Notes: generated by a model not told the origin, from the sequence alone. Positions 44,046-52,582 are shown, numbered from the stretch's first letter. The stretch: 64,000 bases of DNA from JAJFVC01 sp039698075 (GCA_039698075.1 JBDKTJ010000060.1:62001-126000); one strand, 5' to 3'. Made by a program: numbers and translations.

Positions 44046-44266
44046 TGAAGCAGTACCGCTACATCGGCACTGACGACGAATTCCTGATCGGCATGACTGC
44101 CCTCGGGCAGTACAACGCTCCGGCCTGTGACCCGTCAAAGTTCGCCGTCCAAGTTGATGACCTGAACCATCCCTGGGCCTTCGGCTGGCATGAGACGCCG
44201 GCCGAAGGCTGGGAGTTGGAATCCGAGGAGGAATGGACCGATGCCGATTCCGCAGACAATCCTTGA
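44045..44266 (+). CDS. hypothetical protein, 73 aa
   Basis: Starts MKQYRYIGTDDEFLIGMTAL and shares a base with the nuclease stop. The compact beta-rich form (YIGTDDEF, then VQVDDLNHPWAFGWHETP) resembles small phage proteins of unknown role. Confidence 0.5.
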   Translation: MKQYRYIGTDDEFLIGMTALGQYNAPACDPSKFAVQVDDLNHPWAFGWHETPAEGWELESEEEWTDADSADNP

Positions 44267-44510
44267 TCGCATCCAAAGTTCCGCAATCAGTCCTGACAAG
44301 GTAGCTGGTGCCCTCGTCAAGCTGGCGAAAGTCCTTGACGCCACCGATGGCGATGATGGAGCCGTGACCCTTGAGTTCGTCACGAAAGACGACGCCTTGA
44401 AGGCCGGCGACCTAGTGCCGATCGTTACCTTCGCTTTGCTCCGTGTGCCGTCTGACACGCCGGAGGGCGAAGTCATCGAAGTGATTTCGACGCCCGTGGA
44501 GGACGCATGA
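44241..44510 (+). CDS. hypothetical acidic protein, 89 aa
   Basis: Starts MPIPQTILDRIQSSAISPDK, overlapping the previous gene by 26 nt and the next by 4 nt. Two-layer alpha/beta pattern; no motif. Confidence 0.5.
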   Translation: MPIPQTILDRIQSSAISPDKVAGALVKLAKVLDATDGDDGAVTLEFVTKDDALKAGDLVPIVTFALLRVPSDTPEGEVIEVISTPVEDA

Positions 44511-44797
44511 ACTTGATCCTTTTCACCCTGGCCGTCATCGGCATGACCCACATCATCGTGGATAGCGAGATCATGGAGCCGGTCCATGATTGGGTCAGCA
44601 AACGCTGCACGTTCATCGGCAAGATCATGGACTGTTATCAATGCGCAGGGTTCTGGTGTGGCCTGTTCCTGTCACCCCTCCTCGATTGGAACCCACTCGT
44701 GTGGTTCGTTGGAGGATGCGCCGGCAGCTTCCTCGCCCAACTCGGTTGGCTCGTGCTCGACACTCTCGAAGTCATCGTCAAAGGGAGAAAGAAATGA
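44507..44797 (+). CDS. DUF1360-like membrane protein, 96 aa
   Basis: An N-terminal span precedes CYQCAGFWCGLFLSPLL, the Cys-Cys-Gly-Phe-Trp signature of DUF1360 proteins, then further hydrophobic helices. It is an integral membrane protein of unknown role; homologues occur in phages and in bacterial capsule or spore contexts. Confidence 0.6.
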   Translation: MNLILFTLAVIGMTHIIVDSEIMEPVHDWVSKRCTFIGKIMDCYQCAGFWCGLFLSPLLDWNPLVWFVGGCAGSFLAQLGWLVLDTLEVIVKGRKK

Positions 44798-45003
44798 ACG
44801 TCTATAACTGCCCGAAATGCCAGCACCACAGCATGATGTGGGACGCTCGTTGTAGTTGCTTTCTCTGCACGCATCCGCAGTGCGGGGCGTCCATCAAGAT
44901 CGAAGACGCCGCCGAAGCGCAAGCAATCACCCTGGGTCAGAAGAAGGTCTCCCAAACATCCCTGCGCCAACGCTGGTTGTTGATGCCCCATGAAGCCCGG
45001 TGA
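44794..45003 (+). CDS. zinc-ribbon protein, 69 aa
   Basis: CPKCQHH and a CSCFLCTHPQC run within the first 37 residues form a zinc ribbon; the C-terminus is basic and helical. Overlaps both neighbours (4 nt and 14 nt). Confidence 0.5.
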   Translation: MNVYNCPKCQHHSMMWDARCSCFLCTHPQCGASIKIEDAAEAQAITLGQKKVSQTSLRQRWLLMPHEAR

Positions 45004-45220
45004 ACTTGAATACAACGGCCGCAAGGTCAAACCCGACACATTCGACGCCAGAGGAAAAGACCTGCGAAGACTCATAGGTCGTTGCGGCGGCTGCGGCAGG
45101 CCGCTTCGCGGTCACGCCGCTTTACCGACCATCGACTCGTATGCGTCGGACCTTTACGACGACAAGACGCCGGTGGTGCAATGCCAAGCCTGCGACGAGG
45201 CGAGAGCGGAAGACATCTGA
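44990..45220 (+). CDS. zinc-ribbon protein, 76 aa
   Basis: RCGGCGRPLRG near 31 and VVQCQACDEARAEDI at the end supply paired CxxC knuckles. A tyrosine-rich link lies between. One of three consecutive Cys-knuckle genes. Confidence 0.5.
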   Translation: MKPGELEYNGRKVKPDTFDARGKDLRRLIGRCGGCGRPLRGHAALPTIDSYASDLYDDKTPVVQCQACDEARAEDI

Positions 45221-45369
45221 TGAAAGACGAACACGAAGGTTGGATTTCAGCTTTCGCGTGCTGCCGGGTGTGCAACCACACTTGGGTCGCTGTTACGCCA
45301 ACTGACGGAGAGAACACGAACCTTGAGTGCCCAAATTGCCACAGCATGGCGGGCGAACTGACGGAGTGA
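45220..45369 (+). CDS. zinc-ribbon protein, 49 aa
   Basis: Almost all of the protein is a ribbon: CCRVCNHTW then LECPNCHSMAGEL. The ATG overlaps the TGA of the previous gene. Confidence 0.5.
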   Translation: MKDEHEGWISAFACCRVCNHTWVAVTPTDGENTNLECPNCHSMAGELTE

Positions 45370-45371
45370 AC

Positions 45372-45611
45372 ATGTGGTTGGCGGTCCTTGCATTGATTTG
45401 TGGCTTCTTCATGGACGTGCTCTGGACGCTTTGTGTCGATGCCGTAACCGCCAAGAAGCCCGCCGTCGCTGCCCATTTTAGCGTGGCCCTCTACATCTGC
45501 ACCTTCGTGTCCACGGTGCTGATCGTCGAGAAATGCTTTGTCGCCGTGGCGGCCTACATAGTCGGCGGCTGGATTGGGACTTACCTGACTGTGCGATGGA
45601 GGATGAAATGA
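45372..45611 (+). CDS. small membrane protein, 79 aa
   Basis: Three hydrophobic segments (MWLAVLALICGFFMDVLWTL, then two more) with short basic loops. The start at 45372 is chosen over a GTG 6 nt upstream. It overlaps the peptidase-like gene by 4 nt. Role unknown. Confidence 0.5.
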   Translation: MWLAVLALICGFFMDVLWTLCVDAVTAKKPAVAAHFSVALYICTFVSTVLIVEKCFVAVAAYIVGGWIGTYLTVRWRMK

Positions 45612-46129
45612 ACGTGATCGCCTTCCCCGAGCTGCGTCAAATTTATAACTACGACTGCGGCTGTAGCGCCCTATGCAGCATCCTCACATACCTTGGCTAT
45701 GACGTGCGGGAAGATGCACTCATGGCTCTCGCAGGTACGACGCCGGCTGATGGAACGCCCAATTCCGGCATCTTGACGGTGCTTACGCAATACGCCGTCG
45801 AATACCGCCCCGTGAAGACAGTAGGTGACGTGCAACAGGCTCTCGCCAACCGGCACCCTGTTCTACTCGACCTGCAAGCCTGGGCCGATCAAGGCCCCGT
45901 GGACTACGCGACCGACACCGTGGACGGCCACTACGTTATCGCCATCGGTGCGTCTGTTCTTGGCCGGATGATCTGCGAAGACCCCAGCGCCTACACGCGA
46001 ACCTGGATGACGTGGGACGAACTGGAAACACGTTGGCACGATATTGAGGGCAGTCAGCCTGTGCGCTTCGGGCTAGAAATCCTCAGCCGGGGCACCTACA
46101 GTCCGAACGACATGGAGCACATGGACTGA
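45608..46129 (+). CDS. C39-like cysteine peptidase, 173 aa
   Basis: YNYDCGCSALCSILTYLGYD places the nucleophile Cys as in bacteriocin-processing C39 peptidases (usually DCGxA), and VDGHYVIAIGAS with ICEDPSAY provides His and Asp. No ABC transporter is fused. It may cleave a double-glycine-type leader or a phage protein. It is a second member of the fold besides 31978. Confidence 0.65.
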   Translation: MNVIAFPELRQIYNYDCGCSALCSILTYLGYDVREDALMALAGTTPADGTPNSGILTVLTQYAVEYRPVKTVGDVQQALANRHPVLLDLQAWADQGPVDYATDTVDGHYVIAIGASVLGRMICEDPSAYTRTWMTWDELETRWHDIEGSQPVRFGLEILSRGTYSPNDMEHMD

Positions 46130-46130
46130 C

Positions 46131-46832
46131 ATGGCCGAACAGCACGGGAAACCGCGAAAGAAGCCCGTCCGGCGGACGATCTCGCAACGCTCAGAGTTGA
46201 TTAACGATCTGCACGTCTGGGGCATCAACCCGGACACGCGGGAGATCGTGCTGATGAGCAACGCGGACAACGCCGAAGACGGCATTGACTGGACGTGCGC
46301 CAACACGTTCATCAAGAACATGCTGCTGCTGAACAGCATGAATCACCTGCCGATCCTGGTGCATCAATGCACGGGTGGCGGTGATTGGTCCTATGGCATG
46401 GCGATTTACGACGCCATCGCCACAAGTCCCTCGCCTGTCACGTTGCTGGCCCACGCGCTCGCAAGCAGCATGTCCAGCATCATCCCACAGGCCGCAAAGA
46501 AGCGGGTCATCATGCCCCGCGCTCACTTCATGGTCCACTTCGGTTCGGCCGGCTATGAAGGCGACAGCCGCAGCTTCGTGTCCGAAGCGCGCGAGGCTGA
46601 CCACATCGACCAACAGATGCTCGAAATCTATACCAACCGCTGCATGAAAGGCAACTTCTTCCGGCGGAACAAGTATTCCAAGGACAAGACCCGCGAGTTC
46701 CTACGGAAGCGAATGAACGAGATACGCGAATGGTACATGACGCCCGTTGAAGCCGTTGACATGGGCTTCATGGACGGCGTGTACGGTGCAGCCGGCTTCC
46801 AAACCTTGGACGAAATCCGACAACGCCAGTGA
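46131..46832 (+). CDS. ClpP-like serine protease, 233 aa
   Basis: Ser in HALASSMSSIIPQAA near 110, His in HFMVHFGSAGYEG near 135 and Asp in MGFMDGVYG near 213 follow the ClpP order, with a VHQCTGGGDW oxyanion-like loop. It lies far from the tail genes, so a prohead protease role is less obvious; a regulatory or host-takeover role is possible. Confidence 0.75.
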   Translation: MAEQHGKPRKKPVRRTISQRSELINDLHVWGINPDTREIVLMSNADNAEDGIDWTCANTFIKNMLLLNSMNHLPILVHQCTGGGDWSYGMAIYDAIATSPSPVTLLAHALASSMSSIIPQAAKKRVIMPRAHFMVHFGSAGYEGDSRSFVSEAREADHIDQQMLEIYTNRCMKGNFFRRNKYSKDKTREFLRKRMNEIREWYMTPVEAVDMGFMDGVYGAAGFQTLDEIRQRQ

Positions 46833-46839
46833 GGCTCCG

Positions 46840-47115
46840 ATGGCAAAGAAAGCGGCCACAATTCTGATCCTTCACGCCCACCACGGCGACCTGATGTACC
46901 TCGTGGATACCGAAGAGCGGCAACGAGCGGCCCTTCGGTTGTGCTTCAACTTCCTTGACGGGGAAGGCTGCTACGAAGGCGATGAGAAGCAACTGGACAT
47001 CAACGCCGCCCGCACCGGCGACCCGAACGCAATCCTCCGCACGATGATGCGCCGGCGCACCGCCGAAGACGAATCGTGGGAAATCCTCGAAGTCCCAGAC
47101 CCACTCGACGAATAA
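46840..47115 (+). CDS. hypothetical protein, 91 aa
   Basis: Starts MAKKAATILILHAHHGDLMY after GAGGCTCCG. A short acidic alpha/beta protein ending EILEVPDPLDE. No motif. Confidence 0.5.
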   Translation: MAKKAATILILHAHHGDLMYLVDTEERQRAALRLCFNFLDGEGCYEGDEKQLDINAARTGDPNAILRTMMRRRTAEDESWEILEVPDPLDE

Positions 47116-47131
47116 AGCTCACCCAACTGCT

Positions 47132-47815
47132 ATGCGTATCATCTCCAAGTTCCGGGATTTCTACGACTCCATTCAACGGCAAGGGCAAGACCGATCCCTG
47201 ATCTACCTGCGCGAGCCAAAGGAAGTGGAGTCGAACGACAGCCCATTTCCGTTCACGGACGTGCTCCGCACCTGGGGCACGGACATCGTTGAACGTGTGA
47301 TGATCGTCGGTTTCTGCGGTCGGATTATGCCCGTGCTGCGAATCGGCTGCCCGCGTGACGAAAAGGTCAAGCCGATCTTCGCCTACAAGGTTGAAGAGAT
47401 CGACGCCTTTGTCAAGAGGCATTTCAAGTCGTTGTCGGTGGAACGCTACTACGCCGCGAAGTCCCGTGGGTATTGGAGCGAACGGTGGCGATACACGCCG
47501 CACCGGAAGTTCGTTGAGTTCTTCCAAGCCGCCAAGGCTCACGCAGGTGCATACGCGCAGTGGTTCCAAGACCAACGCAGCCCGATCTTCCTCGGCCAAC
47601 GTCGCCAAGGAAAGTACATCGTGACCTACAACGCCCGGTTGGAAGACGTGGAGTTCTACCGGCAAGTTGACCCGTACACCGCCTTCCAGGAAATCCAAAT
47701 GTTCCTGGGCGCAATGGCCTCACCCGAAAAGCCCATCCCGAAGATTGACGACAAGACGATGGCAGAAGCGAAGGGTTTCGACAAGTTCAGCTTCCGAAAG
47801 CCAAAGCAGAAATAG
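47132..47815 (+). CDS. conserved phage protein of unknown function, 227 aa
   Basis: Tyr/Arg/Phe-rich soluble protein with no membrane span. The C-terminal stretch, FQEIQMFLGAMASP then GFDKFSFRKPK, has the look of a family conserved in large phages, but I cannot name a function. It precedes the methyltransferase gene by 11 nt. Confidence 0.55.
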   Translation: MRIISKFRDFYDSIQRQGQDRSLIYLREPKEVESNDSPFPFTDVLRTWGTDIVERVMIVGFCGRIMPVLRIGCPRDEKVKPIFAYKVEEIDAFVKRHFKSLSVERYYAAKSRGYWSERWRYTPHRKFVEFFQAAKAHAGAYAQWFQDQRSPIFLGQRRQGKYIVTYNARLEDVEFYRQVDPYTAFQEIQMFLGAMASPEKPIPKIDDKTMAEAKGFDKFSFRKPKQK

Positions 47816-47826
47816 GACGCATCCTG

Positions 47827-48747
47827 ATGTACCAACTGATAAACGCTGACTGCCTCAAAGTCCTCAAAGGCAAAATGCTCCGAGAAACGCACTGGGACAC
47901 AATTGTAGCCGATCCCCCGGACAATATAGGGCTTGGCTACAACCATTATAAGGACAAGATGCCCGATGACGTGTATACCACGATACTCGGCGAATGGCTC
48001 TATACCTTCGTCGAACACGCCGACACCGTTTGGTTTTCGTTCAACGCTCGCTGGACGTTCGCAGTCGGCAAAATCTTCGACAGGCTGTTGGCGACTTTCA
48101 CCGACATCGAGGGAAAGCCATGCGTGCAGACATTCACGTTCGGTCAACACTCTCACAGTGACTTAGGCAACAACCATCGACCGCTCTGGCGGCTGCGTTG
48201 GAAGACGGCTCCACTTTTCCCTGACGCCATCCGTGTGCCGTCGTGGCGTCAACTAAACGGCGACAAGCGAGCGGACTCGCGCGGACGTGTGCCCGGTGAC
48301 GTGCTCCACTACGAGCAAATCGAGCCGGCCGTATTGAAACTGCGGCTCGAAGACATCGTTGCCATCACCCAGTCCAGCGACACGGCCGCTAAACTCGCCA
48401 AGCAATATGGCGTCTCGGCGAAAGTCATCGACGGCCTACGGGACGGGCAGATTAACGACGTATTCGATTTCACTCGCGTGACCGGCAACAGCAAGCAACG
48501 CCGCTCCTGGCACCCGACGCAGTTGAATGAGGGGCTGGTTGAACGCTGCATCAAGTTCACCACACCGGCCGGTGGTCGTGTGCTCGATCCGTTCGGCGGA
48601 ACGGGAACAACATTGCGTGCGTGTAAACGCCTCAACTTGCCATGCACATTGATTGAACTGGACCCGTTCTACTGCTCCAAGATCGTCGAAGAGCATCAAC
48701 TAGCGCCTTCCAGTGCTGGTGACACACCGACATGGGAGGCGGAATGA
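47827..48747 (+). CDS. beta-class DNA methyltransferase, 306 aa
   Basis: Catalytic motif IV IVADPPDNIG near 28 precedes the SAM-binding VLDPFGGTGTTLRAC near 252, the order of group beta amino-methyltransferases (N4-C or N6-A). The usual DPPY is DPPD here. A central insert (SSDTAAKLAKQYGVSAKVID) reads as helix-turn-helix. No cognate restriction enzyme is seen, so it likely protects phage DNA or regulates. Confidence 0.82.
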   Translation: MYQLINADCLKVLKGKMLRETHWDTIVADPPDNIGLGYNHYKDKMPDDVYTTILGEWLYTFVEHADTVWFSFNARWTFAVGKIFDRLLATFTDIEGKPCVQTFTFGQHSHSDLGNNHRPLWRLRWKTAPLFPDAIRVPSWRQLNGDKRADSRGRVPGDVLHYEQIEPAVLKLRLEDIVAITQSSDTAAKLAKQYGVSAKVIDGLRDGQINDVFDFTRVTGNSKQRRSWHPTQLNEGLVERCIKFTTPAGGRVLDPFGGTGTTLRACKRLNLPCTLIELDPFYCSKIVEEHQLAPSSAGDTPTWEAE

Positions 48748-48968
48748 CATTGATTACACCCGAAGAACTGGCGGAACGGATGGCTTACGAAGACGGCTCC
48801 AAGGCGGCCGAAGCCCTGGATGCCATGAAAGCTGATCCTCGGCCGCTTGCTGCCAAGCCGCCAAGCACGAACGTCGCTTTCATCGACGGCGAATGGCTTG
48901 GCGTACAACCGTGCTACACCCACACCTACGGACAGCTTGGCTATCTCCTCCACGACCATCAACAATGA
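48744..48968 (+). CDS. hypothetical protein, 74 aa
   Basis: MTLITPEELAERMAYEDGSK start, with an ATGA overlap with the methyltransferase. A short alpha-helical start and a His/Tyr-rich end. No motif. Confidence 0.5.
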   Translation: MTLITPEELAERMAYEDGSKAAEALDAMKADPRPLAAKPPSTNVAFIDGEWLGVQPCYTHTYGQLGYLLHDHQQ

Positions 48969-49255
48969 ACACCTTTTCTTGCAGCCGCTGCGACGGCACC
49001 GGCTTCCTCAACGTGCAACAGGTTGACGAAGACGTGCGCGCACGATTCGAGGAGACACGCGATTCGCAAGTCATTCTCGATTGGATCGACGAGATGGCGG
49101 CCCGTGCGATTCGAGCCGGCGGTGGATGTTCATGCCACATCTCGGCACCGTGCTCCTACTGCCTGTTGCAACACGACGTTCAAGTCTGCGACTGCTGCAA
49201 CGGCTCCGGCGAACACGACTGGAACAACCCTGACGACTCGAAAGGCTGCCGCTGA
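48965..49255 (+). CDS. DnaJ-type zinc-finger protein, 96 aa
   Basis: Two CxxCxGxG modules (CSRCDGTGF near the start and CDCCNGSGEHD near the end) plus a central CSCH..CSYC pair match the cysteine-rich domain of DnaJ chaperones. The same module is inserted in the DNA polymerase. Possibly an unfolded-protein or nucleic-acid binding adaptor. Confidence 0.6.
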   Translation: MNTFSCSRCDGTGFLNVQQVDEDVRARFEETRDSQVILDWIDEMAARAIRAGGGCSCHISAPCSYCLLQHDVQVCDCCNGSGEHDWNNPDDSKGCR

Positions 49256-49611
49256 TGCTCACCGTCGAAATCAAGTTGCATTCCGCCGTGACGGGCAAGG
49301 TTACAACCCTTGCATCTGGCAAGATCGTCAACACCGGCACAGGCTCACCCACCCAGGGCAACTACATCGCCGTGTTGCGTGATGCGTCCGGCCGAGAGTG
49401 GCGGCGTGTCGAACTGACACGCTTCCCACGCAAGCGCTTGCTTGCGTGGGACTTGCTCTATCGAGCCTTGCAGAAAGCGGTGGGCGACAGAAATCCAACT
49501 CCAAAAACTGCCGCGTCTGTTGATTTCATTGTTGGAAGCAAAGACGCAACCCCCAACAACGAGGCCAACGATGATCGCCCAGTTACCAAACCTGATTGCG
49601 ATTCTCCGTAA
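49255..49611 (+). CDS. hypothetical protein, 118 aa
   Basis: A beta-rich first half (VEIKLHSAVTGKVTTLASGK) then a basic stretch. The last 35 codons are low in structure because they run through element copy 6 and overlap the next gene by 41 nt, so the true functional part may be the first 80 residues. Confidence 0.5.
   Translation: MLTVEIKLHSAVTGKVTTLASGKIVNTGTGSPTQGNYIAVLRDASGREWRRVELTRFPRKRLLAWDLLYRALQKAVGDRNPTPKTAASVDFIVGSKDATPNNEANDDRPVTKPDCDSP
49499..49532 (+). promoter_or_regulatory. two-box element copy 6
   Basis: CTCCAAAA (49499-49506), 13 nt, TTGATTTCATTGT (49520-49532). TCCAA and TTGGA flank the ends and could pair. It is embedded in the 3' end of the gene at 49255 and lies 38 nt before the ATG at 49571. 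Confidence 0.6.
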
Positions 49612-49825
49612 GCATCAAATCAATCCCAAGTTCGACGACGAGTTCCGCGCTCTTGTCGAAGACGGCGTGCGACCTGGTGACGAACTGCGCAAGCGAATCG
49701 CACACGTATCGAATTACACAGCGGCATTGGATGAAGCAATGACGGAATTGTCCAAGCCGCTTGACCGCCTGTTTCCGTCAACCACCTTCGAGTCCTTGGA
49801 CACAGAGGAGTTTGCAACAAGATGA
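49571..49825 (+). CDS. hypothetical protein, 84 aa
   Basis: MIAQLPNLIAILRKHQINPK start; helical and acidic. Overlaps the upstream stop and the next start (4 nt). Probably the first gene of the copy-6 transcript. Confidence 0.5.
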   Translation: MIAQLPNLIAILRKHQINPKFDDEFRALVEDGVRPGDELRKRIAHVSNYTAALDEAMTELSKPLDRLFPSTTFESLDTEEFATR

Positions 49826-50043
49826 ACGCACCGAGAGATTTCCTGGGGCGCACCATCAAGGCCGGCGACACCGTGGTTTATCCGTGGCGTCGTGGTTCGT
49901 CGATGGGCATGAACAAGCTGAACGTCACCCAGGCGACGGACACCAGCATCACCGGCTACAGCCCGACCGGCCGGTTGGTCAAAGTGACCAACTTGCAGAA
50001 CGTCGTCGTGGTCACGTTGCCCGAAGCAACGGAGACCATCTAA
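49822..50043 (+). CDS. hypothetical SH3-like protein, 73 aa
   Basis: FLGRTIKAGDTVVYPWRRGS then NVTQATDTSITGYSP suggests a small beta-barrel of KOW/SH3 type, common in phage accessory proteins. Role unknown. Confidence 0.5.
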   Translation: MNAPRDFLGRTIKAGDTVVYPWRRGSSMGMNKLNVTQATDTSITGYSPTGRLVKVTNLQNVVVVTLPEATETI

Positions 50044-50045
50044 CC

Positions 50046-50273
50046 ATGCCGTTGTATGACCTTCAATGCAGCGCGTGCGGGGCCACGTTTGAGAGATTTC
50101 AAGCGATGAATCAGCCCCAGCCCACACGCTGCGAGAAGTGCGGACAGAAGAAAGTCCATCGCTGCATCCTGACGCCCGTGGCGACGTACAACAAGTATTC
50201 GCCGATGCACCCACGAAAGAATCGTGGCACCGGCATCCGGCGCAAGATGAGGTCCAACGATGAATCTACCTGA
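50046..50273 (+). CDS. FmdB-like zinc-ribbon protein, 75 aa
   Basis: MPLYDLQCSACGATFERFQA followed by TRCEKCGQKKVHR is the FmdB/putative-regulatory zinc-ribbon signature, then a basic tail. Related proteins occur in bacteria as putative regulators. Confidence 0.7.
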   Translation: MPLYDLQCSACGATFERFQAMNQPQPTRCEKCGQKKVHRCILTPVATYNKYSPMHPRKNRGTGIRRKMRSNDEST

Positions 50274-50823
50274 TCCCTTACCCGCAGCCGTGCCATTGGA
50301 TGACTTACCGGATGCACCCGGCGCTGACGCTACGCTTCAAGAAGCCCGCAACTGGCTCCTCAAAGCCCTGATTAGTCTAGCTCCAAAGCGCAAAGGCGTT
50401 CAGTGTCCGTGTTGCGACCGACATGACCAGATTTACGGCCGTAACCTGAATGCTGGCCTTGCGCTCTTTCTACTGCGAATATCGCAACGCTTCGGCGACG
50501 AGTGGTTTCATGTCAACAAAGACGTGACCAATCATCGTGATTTCAACGCCGACTACGGGAAACTTGAGCATTGGGGCTTCATTGAACGGATGCCCGAAAA
50601 CTCCGATCCGAACAAGAAGTCCTCTGGCTATTGGCGTGTCACGCCGAAGGGGCACCAGTTCGTTCGCGGCGAAATCAAGGTTCCAACTCCAATCCTCGTC
50701 CTCAATAACGAGGCGATTGGCGTGGCAATGAATGCCGTGCAAATCGACATCGAAACTGCCTTGGCGGCTAGTGGAAGAAGCTACGCCGAATTGCTGGGCA
50801 AAACGAAGACGGTGGCAGCCTGA
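50260..50823 (+). CDS. hypothetical protein with winged-helix-like core, 187 aa
   Basis: QCPCCDRHDQIYG near 47 gives a Cys pair. DYGKLEHWGFIERMPENSD, then a short linker and SGYWRVTPKGHQFVRGEI, reads as a winged-helix (recognition helix plus wing). It could be a phage transcription regulator. It overlaps the previous gene by 14 nt. Confidence 0.5.
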   Translation: MNLPDPLPAAVPLDDLPDAPGADATLQEARNWLLKALISLAPKRKGVQCPCCDRHDQIYGRNLNAGLALFLLRISQRFGDEWFHVNKDVTNHRDFNADYGKLEHWGFIERMPENSDPNKKSSGYWRVTPKGHQFVRGEIKVPTPILVLNNEAIGVAMNAVQIDIETALAASGRSYAELLGKTKTVAA

Positions 50824-51623
50824 TGGAGTTCGTCAGAAAGAAGAAGCGCGGTCAGACCGGACGTTCGCGGAAGACTTGGCTTTCCGCCGAGAACTACCGC
50901 ATCGTCTGGCGGCGTGAAGTCTGCGGGGTGCGGCTGCCTGCCCGCTTCCAGGCCACCGTGCGGGTTGTGATTCCGAACTACGGCGGCCATGAAGGCGAGT
51001 CCCATCAGATGTGGGACTTCACCGACGAACGGCACCGGCTGTTCAAGGTGCGTGGCAAAGCCGAAGAGTCTTGCGAACGTCACCGCCGCTTGTGGATGAA
51101 AGCCTGTGAGGCCGCCGGCATTCGCGGCTTGCTTGACATCTTTGGGAAATTGCCGGTTGGTATCCCGCTCTGGGTCCGTAAGAAACTGCCGCGAAAGATT
51201 TACCTTCTGCTCACCGAGCACGGACCCAGTAAGCGGTGCAAAGAGGATGAGGACGAATGCAGCGAACCTTCACCACTGGCTGGAAAAGAGAACGTCCCCG
51301 GCGATCTTACAAGAACTTCGGACTCTTCCTTGCCTGTCACGGATGCAGTCCCGACAACCGATACCCCTGCCTCCACTGCCGAGGACATGGGCAAATCGAC
51401 GACCCGAACGACCCGCCGGACCCGGTTGAAGGCTACCGAAACGTCCGACGAATCCGCTACCCCGAGTGCAAAGGCACCAGCCGCAGCACGGAAGAAGCGT
51501 GCCAAGAAGCGTACCGCAAGGTCATCCAAGCGTGGGAAGAAGAGCGAAACGACTACGACCGGCTCGCCGCAGCCCGCAAAGCCGCGCTCGCGCGGCTCAC
51601 GAACGAAGAAGTCCGTGCCCTAA
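50823..51623 (+). CDS. hypothetical protein with Lys/Arg/Thr/Ala-rich tail, 266 aa
   Basis: The first 140 residues look folded (IVWRREVCGVRLPARFQATV, EKHR-type basic helices). From about residue 145 the chain becomes low-complexity, rich in Thr, Ser, Lys and Arg (RKKRAKKRTARSSKRGKKSE), histone-like in charge. That part overlaps the gene at 51257 in another frame for 367 nt, so it could be a real basic tail or frame bleed-through after an ancestral stop was lost. Confidence 0.5.
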   Translation: MEFVRKKKRGQTGRSRKTWLSAENYRIVWRREVCGVRLPARFQATVRVVIPNYGGHEGESHQMWDFTDERHRLFKVRGKAEESCERHRRLWMKACEAAGIRGLLDIFGKLPVGIPLWVRKKLPRKIYLLLTEHGPSKRCKEDEDECSEPSPLAGKENVPGDLTRTSDSSLPVTDAVPTTDTPASTAEDMGKSTTRTTRRTRLKATETSDESATPSAKAPAAARKKRAKKRTARSSKRGKKSETTTTGSPQPAKPRSRGSRTKKSVP

Positions 51624-51640
51624 GAGGGTTGGGGATATGA
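51257..51640 (+). CDS. zinc-finger-like protein, 127 aa, overlapping the previous gene
   Basis: MQRTFTTGWKRERPRRSYKN start. CHGCSPDNRYPCLHCRGHG and YPECKGT are paired Cys knuckles of DnaJ-like spacing. The C-terminal half is a regular charged helix (EEERNDYDRLAAARKAALAR). Amino-acid pattern favours this as a genuine frame. It overlaps the next ATG by 4 nt. Confidence 0.55.
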   Translation: MQRTFTTGWKRERPRRSYKNFGLFLACHGCSPDNRYPCLHCRGHGQIDDPNDPPDPVEGYRNVRRIRYPECKGTSRSTEEACQEAYRKVIQAWEEERNDYDRLAAARKAALARLTNEEVRALRGLGI

Positions 51641-51975
51641 GAACAGTCTACTACGAGATCAACGTCCATCAATCCGAGCATTTGTTCATTGGCGGCATGA
51701 CGGAGAATCCGTCGCCGCTCGTACAACGTGATCGCACCTATTATCTCTACACGAATGCGGGCGTCGTCTTGAAGATCGCGTACCGTGGCGAGACGTGGCG
51801 CATCAAGCAGGTCGCCGGGCCGGCGGGCCGACGTGAGAAGGCGGCCGAGGGCGGATGGTCCGATTGCTTCTACCATCCTGGTGAAGTGACTTCTTTCGTG
51901 TTCGGCATGGGCCACGGCTTCGAGAAAACCGACGTTGCCGAGCACACGATCCCCGGATACTTGATCCCCGAATGA
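51637..51975 (+). CDS. hypothetical protein, 112 aa
   Basis: MRTVYYEINVHQSEHLFIGG start; beta-rich, with a central basic helix. No motif. The ATG at 51637 overlaps the previous stop. Confidence 0.5.
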   Translation: MRTVYYEINVHQSEHLFIGGMTENPSPLVQRDRTYYLYTNAGVVLKIAYRGETWRIKQVAGPAGRREKAAEGGWSDCFYHPGEVTSFVFGMGHGFEKTDVAEHTIPGYLIPE

Positions 51976-52015
51976 GCACTGATCGCAAGACGCACAATGT
52001 TGAGGTTCACGACGA

Positions 52016-52582
52016 ATGGCGAATTTCTGTCCCCGCTGCACATCACCACTGGAAACACCCGCCTCTAAGGACGACACAAGCCGTCTCTGTGAGACGTGTG
52101 GTTGGTTCGGCGACGTGACGGAGACATTTGATAAGCCACCCAAGCCTGACATCATCAATCCCGTGCTGGCTCTTTCGCAGTGTCTTGCGCTCTATCGAGA
52201 CGGCTGTCGAATGGAACTGCTGCTTGAAAAGATGATCGAGATGGGCAAGGCCACGGAAGTTGACCTTGCCAAGGGACGGGTCGGCGTCAAGCAATCAGCC
52301 CAAGCCATCATCGCCTTATTCGAGGGGCTGAAAGCGGCGGCCGTCGCCGCAGCCAAACGCGAGGGGCCACAAAAACCTCCACGACGGACAATCCCGCGTG
52401 CTCCGAATGGCCTTGTCCCCTGGCCGGACGACTTCGCCCAGAACGACCGTCACTACAACGCCAACACCGAGCCGTGCGACATGATCGTCGGCCCCTGCAC
52501 CTGCGGCGCGTGGCACAGCGAAGAAGAGCCGTGGGTCCAAGCCATGTTGGAAAAACACAACGCTGAAATCTCTGACGACTAA
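52016..52582 (+). CDS. zinc-ribbon protein, 188 aa
   Basis: CPRCTSPLE then CETCGWFGD at the N-terminus make a zinc ribbon. A helical middle and a Pro-rich linker follow, then a second Cys-rich patch (CDMIVGPCTCG). Function unknown. Element copy 7 starts right after its stop. Confidence 0.5.
   Translation: MANFCPRCTSPLETPASKDDTSRLCETCGWFGDVTETFDKPPKPDIINPVLALSQCLALYRDGCRMELLLEKMIEMGKATEVDLAKGRVGVKQSAQAIIALFEGLKAAAVAAAKREGPQKPPRRTIPRAPNGLVPWPDDFAQNDRHYNANTEPCDMIVGPCTCGAWHSEEEPWVQAMLEKHNAEISDD

Noticed and set aside
43125..44276. 383-codon minus-strand frame
   Set aside because: Shadow of the RecB-like nuclease gene.
51972..52118. 48-aa frame between 51637 and 52016 genes
   Set aside because: Overlaps the start of a better zinc-ribbon gene and has irregular composition.
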